Part shown: positions 7,998-18,779 of the stretch, piece after piece | Layout of the letters: the number at the start of each line of letters is the position of its first letter | How positions within the stretch are numbered: position 1 is the stretch's first letter | NCBI GenBank assembly: GCA_937862735.1 | Contig: CALMDH010000139.1 | Location: 1 to 64,000, forward strand | Length of the DNA: 64,000 nt | DNA from: M0108 sp937862735 | Lineage (GTDB): Bacteria; Pseudomonadota; Gammaproteobacteria; Chromatiales; Chromatiaceae | Direction of reading: 5' to 3' | Translations under genes and position numbers: made by a program | The notes under the pieces: model-generated | What the model saw: the letters and a program-made list of their open reading frames with translations, nothing else | Told to the model about the DNA's origin: nothing | Database searches by the model: none

Positions 7998-10124
7998 TCA
8001 GGCCCGCGCCGGCAGGGGCGGGCACATCATGTCGTCCGCCGCCTCGGGCCCCAGGCGCTCGTAGATGGCCGCCAGGGCCTTGTTCTCGGTGGGGAAGATG
8101 TTCCGCTCCCCGATCAGGTCATAGAGGCCGGTGGCGCGCATCACGTCCAGGGTCTGCTTCTTGAGGCCGGAGAAGAGGACGTCCATGCCGTTGGCCCGCA
8201 GCCGTTCCACCAGGTGATGGATCACCTCCTCGCCAGAGGCGTCGAGGCGGTTGATGCCGTTGCCGACCACCAGCAGGTACTTGGCCTGTTTATGGTCCGA
8301 GACTGCCTCCAGTACCGCGTCCTCGAAATGCGCGACATTGGCGAAATAGAGGGCGCCGTCGAAGCGCAGGGCGATGACGTGCTCACTGGTGATCAGGCCC
8401 GGGTTGACCTTGATGTCGCGCAAGGTGCCATCCGGGCAGCGGCCGAGGATGGCCACCCGTGGCTTCATGGTGCGATAGAGATAGAGCAGGATGGCCAGGG
8501 CGGCGCCGATGAGGATGCCCTTGTCCAGGTGCGGCGCGGCGACCAGGGTGAGGACGAAGGTCGCCAGGGCGACGAAGCCATCGGCGCGGCTGGCCTGCCA
8601 GGTATGCTTGAGGGCCTTCGGGGTGATGAGGCTGGTCACCGCCAGCAGGATGATCACCGCCAGGGTCGCCTTGGGCAGGTGATAGAGGAAGGGGGTCAGG
8701 AACAGCAGGACGATGGCGACGAAGAGGCCGTTGAAGACCATGGCGAAGCCGGTCTGGGCCCCGGCCTGGAGGTTGATGGCCGAGCCGGTGAAGGAGCCGC
8801 AGGCGGGGTAGGACTGGAAGAAGGAGCCGCCGATATTGGCCAGGCCCTGGCCGATGAGCTCCTGGTTGGGGTCCAGCCGCTGCTTGGTCTTGGCCGCCAG
8901 GGCCTTGGCCATGGAGATGGACTCCATGAAGGCCACCAGGGCGATGATCAGGGCGGCGGTGAAGAGTTGGACTACCATGTCCAGGCTCAGGGGCGGGATG
9001 CGGAAGGCCGGCAGGCCGGCGGGGATCTTGCCGACCACGTCGCCGCCGCCGATCAGTTGCACCTGCCCCTGCTCGACCTTCTTGATGTGCCAGCGGCGCT
9101 CACCCACCGTCACGCCCTCCGGCACGGCGTCCGCCAGATAGACGGGGGCGGGCTGGTCCTCCGGGACCTGGCCACGGACGAACTCGAGCTGGCGGATCTG
9201 ACGCAGCCGCTCCTTGTTCTCGATCTCCAGGGCGGCGATATCGACCCGCGCCAGGACGATATGGTGCTGGAGGTAGGCGGCGGAGCGCTCCTCCTCGACC
9301 TTCTGCAATTCGCGCAGATAGGTGGACTGGGAGGTCACTTCCGCCAGCAGGTCCTTGAGGCGCTGGTCGGTCTCGGCGTAACGAGACACCAGGTCCCGCG
9401 TCGCCGGGTCGGCGATCTGATCCAGGCCGATCTTGGTCTTGTGCTCGAACTCCAGCAAGGCGCTGGCGCCAATGGTCACCACCACCGCGATGAGGACGCT
9501 CAGCTTGGACAGGGGTTTGATCTTCTTCAGCCCCAGCATCAGGGCCAGGGCGAAGACCGACATCGCCAGGGTGGGCAGGTGGGTCTGGGGCAGGTAGCTG
9601 AACATCTCCCAGATGTCCATCAGGAAGGAGTCGCTGCGGCCCTTGGGGATACCCAGCAGCATGTCGAGCTGGGACAGAGCGATGATGATCGCCGCCGCGT
9701 TCATGAAGCCGAGGATGACCGGGTGGGAGACGAAGTTGACGATGGTCCCCAGTTTCAGGACCCCCAGGCCAAGCTGGATGAGGCCCACCAGGAAGGCCAG
9801 CACCAGGGCCAGGCCGATGAACTCCTCGGTGAAGGGCACGGCAAAGGGGGTGATGGCCGCCGCCGTCATCAGGGAGACGATGGCGACCGGTCCGGTGGAA
9901 AGCTGCCGCGATGAGCCCCACAGGGCCCCCAGGATGGCCGGCACCAGGGCCACGTAGAGGCCGTAATAGACCGGCAGGCCGGAGAGCTGGGCGTAGGCCA
10001 TGGCCTTGGGCACTAGCACCAGGGCCCCGGTGATGCCGGCGATGACGTCACCGCGCAGGATGCCGCCGTTGATGGGAAACCAGGCGATGAAGGGGAAGAG
10101 CCGCAGAAGCCATTTGTTCATCAT
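7998..10124 (-). CDS. SulP (SLC26) family anion permease with STAS domain and coiled-coil insert
   Basis: A 708-residue protein when begun at ATG 10124; a longer open frame upstream adds Pro/Arg-rich sequence with no membrane character and is unlikely to be translated. Membrane segments cover about residues 10-225 and 375-560, and a C-terminal STAS domain about 575-690. The family carries sulfate, bicarbonate or other anions. Between the two membrane parts, residues about 228-355 form an insert rich in Glu, Arg, Gln and Leu that is predicted by eye to be a coiled coil. Most bacterial SulP proteins have only a short loop there, ahead of the conserved IPAGLP. The substrate cannot be decided from sequence. 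The next gene upstream is a divergent sensor kinase. Confidence 0.9.
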   Translation of the reverse strand: MMNKWLLRLFPFIAWFPINGGILRGDVIAGITGALVLVPKAMAYAQLSGLPVYYGLYVALVPAILGALWGSSRQLSTGPVAIVSLMTAAAITPFAVPFTEEFIGLALVLAFLVGLIQLGLGVLKLGTIVNFVSHPVILGFMNAAAIIIALSQLDMLLGIPKGRSDSFLMDIWEMFSYLPQTHLPTLAMSVFALALMLGLKKIKPLSKLSVLIAVVVTIGASALLEFEHKTKIGLDQIADPATRDLVSRYAETDQRLKDLLAEVTSQSTYLRELQKVEEERSAAYLQHHIVLARVDIAALEIENKERLRQIRQLEFVRGQVPEDQPAPVYLADAVPEGVTVGERRWHIKKVEQGQVQLIGGGDVVGKIPAGLPAFRIPPLSLDMVVQLFTAALIIALVAFMESISMAKALAAKTKQRLDPNQELIGQGLANIGGSFFQSYPACGSFTGSAINLQAGAQTGFAMVFNGLFVAIVLLFLTPFLYHLPKATLAVIILLAVTSLITPKALKHTWQASRADGFVALATFVLTLVAAPHLDKGILIGAALAILLYLYRTMKPRVAILGRCPDGTLRDIKVNPGLITSEHVIALRFDGALYFANVAHFEDAVLEAVSDHKQAKYLLVVGNGINRLDASGEEVIHHLVERLRANGMDVLFSGLKKQTLDVMRATGLYDLIGERNIFPTENKALAAIYERLGPEAADDMMCPPLPARA

Positions 10125-10422
10125 GGTGCGATGACCCGCGCGAAGGCTGGACCGGAAGGACCGGGAACACTGGGAAGAGGTCCGTCGTGGCGGGGCGTTG
10201 CGTGATGCAATGCCCCCGTTGCACAACGCGCGTGAGTCTAGCAAAGCTCGTTGCGGAATGACGGGTTTTTTATGGGAATAGAAGAAAATACTGATGAATA
10301 GTCGGCTTTTCGCGGAGCCTTCTGGAAAAGCCCGGTTCGCGGTCGCTCCGGGAGCAGGCGGCACCCTGGCCGGGTGGGGGATGTTTGACCGCGCCCCGAG
10401 CCGCGGGGCTAAACTTAGGGGC

Positions 10423-11888
10423 ATGGATTCCCTTCGCGCCAAGATCATCCTCGTCTACCTCGCCCTGGCGAGCCTGGCGGTGTGCCTGTCGCTCCTCGCC
10501 CTGGTGGAGCTTAGGCTGATGACCGCCAAGGTCCAGGCCAGCGGGCTGGTGGCGGAGTTCTTCGACGCGGCCCTGGAGTTGCGGCGCTTCGAGAAGAATT
10601 TCTTTCTCTACGGTCAGCCGGAAGACCTGGGGGAGAACCGCCGCTACGCGGCGGAGGCCTTGGCCCTGCTGCAACGTGACCCGGGCGCGGCCGTCTTCGC
10701 CGATCACATGGGTGAGCCGGCGGTGGTGACGCTGAAGGAGGAGCTGCGCCGCTACGCCGACCTGATGGCCGAGCTGGAAACGCAGCCGCGGGACGAGGAC
10801 CTGGCCAGCCGGGTGCGGGCCCTGGGCAAGGCGATCGTCACGGCCGGTGAGGATCTGGCGCGACGGGAACGTCAGGGCCTGAGCGAGGACCTGGCCGCCC
10901 ATCAGCGCAATCTGCTCATCTCCTTCGCCACCGTCATCATCCTCCTGGTCCTGGCGGGTTTCTTGCTGGCCCACTGGGTGACCCGACCCCTCAAGCGCAT
11001 GGAGGTACGCATGGGGGCCCTGGTCCGCGGTCGTCTGGCGCGGCTGGACCCGGAGGTCCGGGAGCGGGAGCTGGTCTCCCTCTGCGGCGCCTTCAATCAC
11101 GTCCTGGACGAACTGGAGCGGCGCCAGCGGACCCTGGTCCGTTCCGAGAAGCTGGCGTCCCTGGGCACCTTGCTCGCCGGTGTCGCCCACGAATTGAACA
11201 ATCCCCTCTCCAACATCTCCACCACCGCCCAGATCCTCACCGCGGAGCCGGATGCCGAGCCTGAGTTTCGCCGCGAGCTGATCGCGGACATCGACCAGGA
11301 GGCCCAGCGCGCCGCCCGCATCGTCCGCTCCCTCCTCGACTATACCCGGGAGCCCGGCGCCGGACCCCAGCCGGTGGCCTTGGCCGAACTGGTGGAGGAA
11401 ACCCTGGGCTTCCTGCGTAACCAGCGGGGTCCGGGTATCGCGGTCCACCTGGAGATACCGCCGGACCTGCGGGTCGCGGTTGATCGGCCCCGCCTGCAGC
11501 AGGCCCTGGTCAATCTCATCGGCAATGCCCTGGAGGCCATGGGCCCGCGGGGCGGGCTGACCATCACCGCCCGGCGCGGTGAGGCCCGGCATGCCGGGCT
11601 GGGGGGCGGCGATACCTTCGCCCCCGGCACCCCCGTCATCGATTTGCTGATCGACGACACGGGACCGGGCATCCCCGCCAACCTCCTGCCGCGGATCTTC
11701 GACCCCTTCTTCACCACCAAGGCCGTGGGCCAGGGCAGCGGCCTCGGGCTCTTCATCGTCCACCAGATCGTCGAGGAGCACGGGGGCTGGATCGGGGCCC
11801 GCAATCTCGAGGCGGGGGGTGCCCGTTTCCACATCCGCCTGCCGGATCGGCTTGATCAGGCCCTGGGCGCCAACCCGGAGGCAGCGCC

Positions 11889-11892
<4 letters not shown>
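10423..11892 (+). CDS. Membrane sensor histidine kinase (HAMP, HisKA, HATPase_c)
   Basis: 489 residues from ATG 10423 (a longer frame to 10294 exists, but residues before MDSLRAK lack any membrane or domain feature). TM1 is near residues 5-27, followed by a helical extracytoplasmic domain of about 125 residues, TM2 near 160-182 and HAMP. The phospho-accepting His256 lies in the H-box VAHELNNPLSN. Nucleotide-binding boxes NLIGNALEA, DDTGPGIP and GSGLGLF follow. The gene overlaps the start of the next by 4 bp (ATGA), so the two are translationally coupled. It resembles NtrB/ZraS-type partners of sigma-54 activators. The signal is unknown. Confidence 0.92.
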
Positions 11893-13232
<1,340 letters not shown>

Positions 13233-13297
13233 AGCACCCCGGTTTCCTGAGCCGATGGGGATCGTCGAACAGACCGCCACCCCTTGTCGGACCAACG

Positions 13298-13393
13298 TTC
13301 GCACCGGCGGTCAAGAGTCTCCATCCGCGACACAAGGCCCACCTTGACGAGGCGGTGAAGACCATCGTGAAGGATTCCGTGAACTGGATGAGA
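13298..13393 (+). pseudogene. Remnant of a RelE/ParE-family toxin gene
   Basis: This frame encodes FAPAVKSLHPRHKAHLDEAV and then KTIVKD, which resembles the N-terminal part of RelE/ParE-type toxins (F..AVK.LH...K..LD.AI..I..DP). No start codon stands in front and the similarity ends within about 32 codons. I read it as a gene relic in the 180-bp gap between the response regulator and the Cache-AlbA_2 gene. The assignment rests on pattern memory only. Confidence 0.35.
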
Positions 13394-13412
13394 CAGCGCG
13401 TCACTCCCCTTC

Positions 13413-15149
13413 TCAACCCCGCTCCTGAATGTATTTCAACGCCCGGCTCAGGCTAAGCTCGATATTGGAGGGGCCGGTGCGGATGAGGAAGGCCTCTTCG
13501 TTGTTCTTGGCGCGTAGAAAAACCGGGGTGGGGGAGCGTTCGCACTCCACAGCGCCGAGGCGCTTGCCTTCCAGTTGGTAAAGCTCGAAACGCACCAGCC
13601 GGGCGTATTCCGGCCCCAGGTGCTGGTTGAGCAGGTTCTTGAAGTGCAGCCGGCACTTGTCGTCGTTCTCGAAGCCATCCGCCTCCAGGCCGAGCAGGGT
13701 GCCATCGTCGGCCACCCCCAGCAGGACGATGCCGCCATCGGTGTTGAGGAAGGCAGTCACCCCCTTGAGCCAGGCGAGTTCGATCTCCTTGCCGGCCTTG
13801 CCGGTACGGAGGTTGTGGCGCATGGTGGACTTGAACTCGAGATGGGCGTCCTCCCCCCGGCCGATGAGGTCATAGAGGTCCGCCTCGGGGTGGGCGTAGT
13901 CGATGCTCAGGCGGGGCAGGTCCTTCAACTGGCGGCTGTACTTGCGGATGACCAGGCCGGCGAGGGCAGCGCCGAGACCGACGATGACCAGGGTGACCAG
14001 GAGCAGCACCGGCCAGCGGCTGGCCAGGGCGTCGCCGGGCAGGGACTGGGGCAGGGTCACGCCGATCCAGCCACCCTCGGGGTTGGCGGTGAGGGGCAGA
14101 AAGGCTGCCAGCCAGGCACGGTCACCGCTGGTAAAGCGGATCTGCCCCTCGTTGGGCCTGCCGGCGGCGCGCCAGGCTGCGGCGGCGGCAAGGATCTGGG
14201 GGCCGCCGAAGTGTTCCTCGGCGGAGAAAAAGGGTTGCCGATCGTCCGGCCCAGCGAGGCCGTCATCGACGACGTCATGGTTGCCGTTAGCGGCGCCGCC
14301 ATTGGCGCCATTGGCGGTGCCACCGGCGGTGGCGCCGTTGGGGGACGGGGACGATGGTGAGGACAACGGTGACGACGACGGGGCGGGCGGCGGGACGGTA
14401 CCGTGGTAGACCCCGCCATTGGCATCCACCAGAAAGGCGGTCCCGACGGTGCTCAGGGGCAGGGTGCGCAGAAAGGCCAGCAGATCATCGAGCAGCAGGT
14501 CGAAGGCCAGGACCCGTGTCTTGCCCGCCAGCTCCCAGCTCAGGGCGGCGGTGACACCTGGCAGGTCCAGGGCCTGAAACTGATAGGGTTCGCTCCAGCC
14601 GACCTGGCCCTGGGCCTCCCGGGCGATGGCATACCAGGGGCGCTGGCGGGGGTCGTAGGCCAGGGGCTCCTCCCAGGTCTCGACCGGAGCGCCAACAACG
14701 TCCAGGCGGGTCAGGGTCACCCGCCCCGGTTGCCGGGGATCGCGGGTACGCACCAGCCATTGCTCACCCTCGCGACGCAGGAAATACTCACCTCCGTCCT
14801 CATCCGCCAGGAGGGCCCCGGCGATCTGGTCCAGATGGCGCAGGATGGGCAGGAACCGGCCAGTGAGCTGGGTGGGGGTCAGGGCCTCCACCCCCGCCAG
14901 GGTCAGGCCGTCCCGGGCGATCAGCAACTGGCGGGACAGGGGCTGGACGAAGTTGCGCACCTCCTCCCGCGCCATGCGGGTGGCGTCGCTGATCCGGGTC
15001 GCCGCCAGGTCGCGGTTCAGAGCGCCGATCAGACCCCAGGCCACCAGGGCCAGCAGGCCCACGGTGAACAGGACCAGCAACACCAGGTCCCGGAACAGCC
15101 GGGAGCGGATGGGTCGGGAGGCGGTTCTGAAGAAGGCGGCGACGGGCAT
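13413..15149 (-). CDS. Cache-domain membrane receptor with C-terminal AlbA_2 (Schlafen-like) domain
   Basis: 578 residues. TM1 lies near 20-43, a large periplasmic region about 45-385 resembles a double Cache sensor (DPRQRPWYAIAREAQGQVGW is typical), and TM2 lies near 385-408. The cytoplasmic part from about 430 on is an AlbA_2 putative nucleic-acid/ATP-binding domain (EDAHLEFKSTMRHN, then LKGVTAFLNTDGGIVLLGV). Most Cache receptors end in a kinase, GGDEF or MCP module, so this output domain is unusual. A Ser/Pro then Asn/Gly/Ala low-complexity stretch (coding DNA about 14285-14400) interrupts the sensor. It is a single minus-strand gene, convergent with the two-component pair. Confidence 0.8.
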   Translation of the reverse strand: MPVAAFFRTASRPIRSRLFRDLVLLVLFTVGLLALVAWGLIGALNRDLAATRISDATRMAREEVRNFVQPLSRQLLIARDGLTLAGVEALTPTQLTGRFLPILRHLDQIAGALLADEDGGEYFLRREGEQWLVRTRDPRQPGRVTLTRLDVVGAPVETWEEPLAYDPRQRPWYAIAREAQGQVGWSEPYQFQALDLPGVTAALSWELAGKTRVLAFDLLLDDLLAFLRTLPLSTVGTAFLVDANGGVYHGTVPPPAPSSSPLSSPSSPSPNGATAGGTANGANGGAANGNHDVVDDGLAGPDDRQPFFSAEEHFGGPQILAAAAAWRAAGRPNEGQIRFTSGDRAWLAAFLPLTANPEGGWIGVTLPQSLPGDALASRWPVLLLVTLVIVGLGAALAGLVIRKYSRQLKDLPRLSIDYAHPEADLYDLIGRGEDAHLEFKSTMRHNLRTGKAGKEIELAWLKGVTAFLNTDGGIVLLGVADDGTLLGLEADGFENDDKCRLHFKNLLNQHLGPEYARLVRFELYQLEGKRLGAVECERSPTPVFLRAKNNEEAFLIRTGPSNIELSLSRALKYIQERG

Positions 15150-15246
15150 GGCCGGGAGTATATACCCGTCCCTCCCGGCCTAGATTGCCCCAAGCCGGAA
15201 GGTGAGGGCGGGACAAGCATCCTTGCCGAGACGGTTGGTCAGCCCG

Positions 15247-16095
15247 TCAGGCGTTCCGCTCCCCCGGCACGATCAGCACCGGACCCTGGGCCAGGCCCAT
15301 GATGCGCTCGGAGACGCTGCCCAGCAGCAGGCGCTTGAGCCCGGTGCGGCCCCGGCTGCCGACGACGATGAGGTCCGCACCGCGACTGGCCGCGGTCGCC
15401 ACCACCACCTCTTCCGGGCGTCCTTCGGCCAGCAAGGCCTCACCCTCCAGGCCGGACGCCCGGACCCTGGCCAGGAGCTGGTCCAGGGCGGCTTGGGCGG
15501 CGGCTTTACGTTCCACGTTGTTGCTGGGGCTGGTGACGGAGACCAGGCTCAGGGGGAGTTGGCAGAGCCTGGCCAGATCGATGGCCAGGGCCTCGGCGCC
15601 GGCGGCCGCCGCGGACCCATCGCTGGCGAGGAGGATGCGCCGCTGCCAGAGCTCCCCGGCCCGGGGCACCATCAGCACCGGGCAGGGGGCGAGGCCAGCG
15701 ACCTGGGCAGTGGCGTGGCCGACCATGAAGCGGGCCAGGCCGCGCTTTCCCCGCCGACCAAGCACGATCAGGTCGGCGTCCAGTTCCTCGGCGGTGGTGA
15801 TGATCTCCTGATGGGGCTGTTCGCCATAGACCAGTTGGGTGGCGCAATCCACCCCCGCCGCCCTGGCCCCTGCCACCACGCCATCGAGGATGGCCTGGGC
15901 CTCCCGCTCCAGTTGCTCGCGCAGACCCTGGGTACCGACCCCCTCCAGGTCCTGGGTCGAGAGGACGATGGTCATGGCGGTGAGCCGTGCCCCGCAGCGC
16001 TTGGCCAGGGCGATGGCGACCCGCTGGGCGCCGGCGGAGAATTCCGAGCCATCGGTGGCGAAGAGGATGTGTTTCATCGTCATCGGGTTGGCCAT
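15247..16095 (-). CDS. Tandem universal stress protein (two UspA domains)
   Basis: 282 residues with two UspA domains. The first begins KHILFATDGSEFS; the second ends with the ATP-binding signature GSRGRTGLKRLLLGSVSERI. Such proteins bind ATP and take part in stress survival. The start may be ATG 16095 or the internal ATG at 16077, which directly precedes the conserved KHILFATDG. It follows the TauE/SafE gene with a 3-bp gap and so is part of the same transcript. Confidence 0.92.
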   Translation of the reverse strand: MANPMTMKHILFATDGSEFSAGAQRVAIALAKRCGARLTAMTIVLSTQDLEGVGTQGLREQLEREAQAILDGVVAGARAAGVDCATQLVYGEQPHQEIITTAEELDADLIVLGRRGKRGLARFMVGHATAQVAGLAPCPVLMVPRAGELWQRRILLASDGSAAAAGAEALAIDLARLCQLPLSLVSVTSPSNNVERKAAAQAALDQLLARVRASGLEGEALLAEGRPEEVVVATAASRGADLIVVGSRGRTGLKRLLLGSVSERIMGLAQGPVLIVPGERNA

Positions 16096-16098
16096 GGT

Positions 16099-17163
16099 TC
16101 AGACCTCCTGCGCCAGGCGATGGGCCGCCATGCCCTGGATCAGGGCGATGATGATCGTCAGTCCGCCGACCGCCAGGGCCAGGACCAGGGTGGCGTCACC
16201 CAGGATCTTCAGAGTGGTAATGGTGGACTCGGGCAGGGGCGTGATCAACTCCAGGCGGGAGAGGTAGCCCGGCACGTAAAAGAAACGGGAGAAGAGCACG
16301 ATGACCATGATCAGGCCCATCACCAGCTTGACCACCGAATCCTTAACGTAGGTGGTGCCGATGGCGCCGATCTGGATGCCGAACAGGGAGCCGGCGAGGA
16401 TGATCATGGCCAGCCGGATGTCCACCACCCCGTCCATGGCATAGAGGATGGTGCCGCCCAGGCCCATGACGAAGGCGATGACCAGTTCGGTGGCAGAGGC
16501 CATGAGGGCCGGGGCGCCCAGCACGTAGATCATGGCCGGGACGCCGATGAAGCCCCCCACGGCGATGGTGGCGGCCAGCATGCCAGTGGCGAAACCCAGG
16601 GGGGCGATGAACAGCAGGGAGACTTCCGCCTGGATGCTGGGGAACCAGACCATGGTGCCGGGGATGCGGATGGACTGGACCCAGCGCGCCAGCCGGGTGA
16701 CCTGGTGGGGCGCGACGCCACCCCCCGCGGCCTTTTCCTGCTGGAACATGCGGTAGGCATCCCGCAGCACGAAGCCGCCGACGATGGCCAGGACGATGAC
16801 GAAGACCACCGAGACGTAGAGGCTGGTGCCGACATCGCCATAGGTGTGCTTGATCCCGGTCATGACCTGCTTGCCCGCCAGCATCCCCGCCTCGGCGAAG
16901 ACGCCCATGATCAGGCCGAGCTTGACGTCCACCTGGCCGTACTTGTGGCGTTTCATGGCCCCCACCAGGGACTTGGGGAACTTGTGGCAGATATTGGAGG
17001 CCACGGCGACGATGCCGGGCACGCCCAGGGTCATCATGGCCGGGGTGAGCACGAAGGCCCCGCCGGAGCCGATGAAGCCCGAGACCATGCCGCCGACGAA
17101 GCCGACCACGAAGAGTGCCAGGCCGGAGGTCAGGGTGATATCGATGAAGAGACTGCTGTCCAC
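16099..17163 (-). CDS. TauE/SafE family sulfite/organosulfonate exporter-like permease
   Basis: A 354-residue polytopic membrane protein with about eight hydrophobic segments and two similar halves. GFVGGMVSGFIGSGGAFVLT near the N-terminus is the TauE/SafE hallmark, and GMLAATIAVGGFIGVPAMIY is its counterpart in the second half. Known family members export sulfite, sulfoacetate or related anions. In a sulfur-oxidising bacterium sulfite is a plausible substrate, but that is inference. The start is GTG 17163. It lies between a small membrane protein gene (18 bp upstream) and a Usp gene (3 bp downstream). Confidence 0.9.
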   Translation of the reverse strand: MDSSLFIDITLTSGLALFVVGFVGGMVSGFIGSGGAFVLTPAMMTLGVPGIVAVASNICHKFPKSLVGAMKRHKYGQVDVKLGLIMGVFAEAGMLAGKQVMTGIKHTYGDVGTSLYVSVVFVIVLAIVGGFVLRDAYRMFQQEKAAGGGVAPHQVTRLARWVQSIRIPGTMVWFPSIQAEVSLLFIAPLGFATGMLAATIAVGGFIGVPAMIYVLGAPALMASATELVIAFVMGLGGTILYAMDGVVDIRLAMIILAGSLFGIQIGAIGTTYVKDSVVKLVMGLIMVIVLFSRFFYVPGYLSRLELITPLPESTITTLKILGDATLVLALAVGGLTIIIALIQGMAAHRLAQEV

Positions 17164-17181
17164 TGATGACGACTCCGTGGT

Positions 17182-17535
17182 TTAGGACTGGGCGATGGGC
17201 CGGTTACCGGGTGGGTTAGCCTGCTGACCGCGCTGGGGAGAGGTGGCGGAGGCGGTCTTGCTGCCGCCCTGGCTGCCGGCTTTGCTGACGGGCTTGGCAC
17301 CGCTCTTGGCGGCGCGCAAACCGAGGCTTTCCCAGAAGTGACCGGTGAAAGCGCCATGGAAATAGGAAAAAACGAAGGCCACCACCACCGGGATCAGAAA
17401 CAAGGACTTGTGCTCTTTGGTCTGCTCGGCCCAGGCGACAAACTGGTCCGCGTAGATATAGAGCAGGGCATAGAGCAGGAGGCTGGCAACCCCATAGAGC
17501 AGGGTAGCGGTGATGGGGCGTTTGGCGTGCGGCAT
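17182..17535 (-). CDS. Small two-TM membrane protein, unknown function
   Basis: 117 residues. Two hydrophobic segments lie near residues 9-28 and 45-63, with FHGAFTGHFWE after the second. The tail of about 45 residues is polar, rich in Gly, Ser, Lys and Gln. No family function is known to me. It is 18 bp upstream of the TauE/SafE gene on the same strand, so it may be an accessory subunit of that permease. The tail looks disordered and repeat-prone, as in several other genes of this window. Confidence 0.65.
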   Translation of the reverse strand: MPHAKRPITATLLYGVASLLLYALLYIYADQFVAWAEQTKEHKSLFLIPVVVAFVFSYFHGAFTGHFWESLGLRAAKSGAKPVSKAGSQGGSKTASATSPQRGQQANPPGNRPIAQS

Positions 17536-17725
17536 GGGTAATCCTCTGGTGCAAAAGGGTCTGGGGAGTGAGTGAGCTAGGTGTGGTTCCGGCGTCGGTG
17601 CGGCTCCGGGGTTAAACCCCAGCGGCCGGACGGTTCGCGTTCAGGGGCCGCCGGCAAGAGGCAGGGGAGACGCCGCATGGATGGTCGGGGCCTGAGGTCG
17701 CGAGCCACGCGACCCCCATCGGGGG

Positions 17726-18271
17726 TCATGAAGCAGCCCGCTGGAGCCTGGCGGGTGGCTCTCGGAGCGGCTCCAGGAGATCGCCGACGACCACCACGGG
17801 CACGGGAGACTCCCCGCCGAACAAGCCACCCTTGCCAGGCACCAGACACCGTACCGGGTCGTCGGGGGTGCCACTGATGGCGAAGAGGACCCGGGAGCGG
17901 CGCTCCAGGATGCGCGCCACGTTGCGACGGTTGACCCGGGGCAGCTCTTCCGCCTCGCAGGCGATACCCGACAGCAGTGGCTGATGCGCGCTGATCAGGG
18001 CGTGCAGGCGTTGGGGATCAGTGCAGAGCAGCAGCAGGTCCGCCTGGAGGCGGCGACAGACGCTGGCCGCGTATTCCAGGACGGCGAGCGGCAGGGAGGC
18101 GCCGATGCCGAGGGCGATCAGGCGCCGTCCCGGTGCGGGAGGTGTCAGGTGATGTGTCGTGGGGAGGGCGGCGAGGGCCGCCTCCATGCGATAGCGCCCG
18201 CTGACTTCGCCGGTCGGGCACTGCCCCAGGGCGGTGAAGGCTTGTTTGAGTTGGTCGGAAAAACTGGCCAT
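17726..18271 (-). CDS. Usp-like alpha/beta protein, unknown function
   Basis: 181 residues from ATG 18271 (the open frame runs to 18340 but MASFSDQLKQAF is the natural start). The middle has a Usp/HUP-like pattern: LIALGIGASLPLAVLEYAAS, a second strand-helix with LLLLCTDP, then GTPDDPVRCLVPGKGG and VPVVVVG. The glycine-rich nucleotide loop of true UspA proteins is not clear, so nucleotide binding is uncertain. It is the first gene of a minus-strand group with the small membrane protein, TauE/SafE and tandem Usp. A 190-bp gap separates it from the next gene. Confidence 0.6.
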   Translation of the reverse strand: MASFSDQLKQAFTALGQCPTGEVSGRYRMEAALAALPTTHHLTPPAPGRRLIALGIGASLPLAVLEYAASVCRRLQADLLLLCTDPQRLHALISAHQPLLSGIACEAEELPRVNRRNVARILERRSRVLFAISGTPDDPVRCLVPGKGGLFGGESPVPVVVVGDLLEPLREPPARLQRAAS

Positions 18272-18779
18272 GAGGTTCCTCGGTACTGGCGGGGAATCGC
18301 TGGCGGCGAGGAATCGGCTTCCGCCTGTTCCTCGCGCCACCAGCGTGTCGCGGTGTTGGCGGGGAACCCGTGGTGGCTGAGCTTCCCCTTTGGCCTTGGC
18401 TAATGCAGATTGCTTGCCAAGAAGGGAATAACATATATTTCAAAGAATTGGAGTGATTGCTGGGCGCGGGCGCGGCTGGCGGGTCGTTGCACCCGTGAAC
18501 ACCGGGGGGATACCCAGGGTTCACCCCGGGTAAGCGGCGCGATCGCGGCAGAGACAGGGCGGCGAGATTTGGTAACGATTGCCGGCATCTGGTCCCTGGA
18601 TTGGCCTCCCGTTGGTCACAGCGTTGCGGGACGCAACAGGATGGTGAACCTGCAACACCTTTTCTGGACCGGCCCTAGCCATTGGGCCGGCCCTGGCCAC
18701 GAGCTTGTCCCTGGCCACTGGCTTGTCCCGCCGGAGCGGGGGACAATCTCCCCACTCACCCTCCCGAGGATGCTGGCCG
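18272..18779. other. 508-bp divergent intergenic region with an 18-bp tandem duplication
   Basis: This region separates the minus-strand Usp-like gene from the plus-strand phosphotransferase gene, so it must hold both promoters. An AT-rich patch at about 18405-18460 stands out from the GC-rich surroundings and is the best promoter candidate. CTGGCCACGAGCTTGTCC at 18693-18710 is repeated at 18711-18728 with two changes. Frames through the region show no recognisable protein. Confidence 0.5.

Noticed and set aside
8214..9914. Long plus-strand open frame opposite the SulP gene
   Set aside because: Composition is typical of an antisense frame (Gly/Asp/Gln-rich) and the minus strand carries the SulP motifs.
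10294..10422. N-terminal extension of the sensor kinase
   Set aside because: The added 43 residues show no domain or membrane features, and the segment beginning MDSLRAK gives the first membrane helix directly.
15202..17166. A long plus-strand open frame rich in Gly, Asp, His and Gln
   Set aside because: It is antisense to the Usp and TauE/SafE genes, whose conserved motifs settle the coding strand. High GC makes such shadow frames common.
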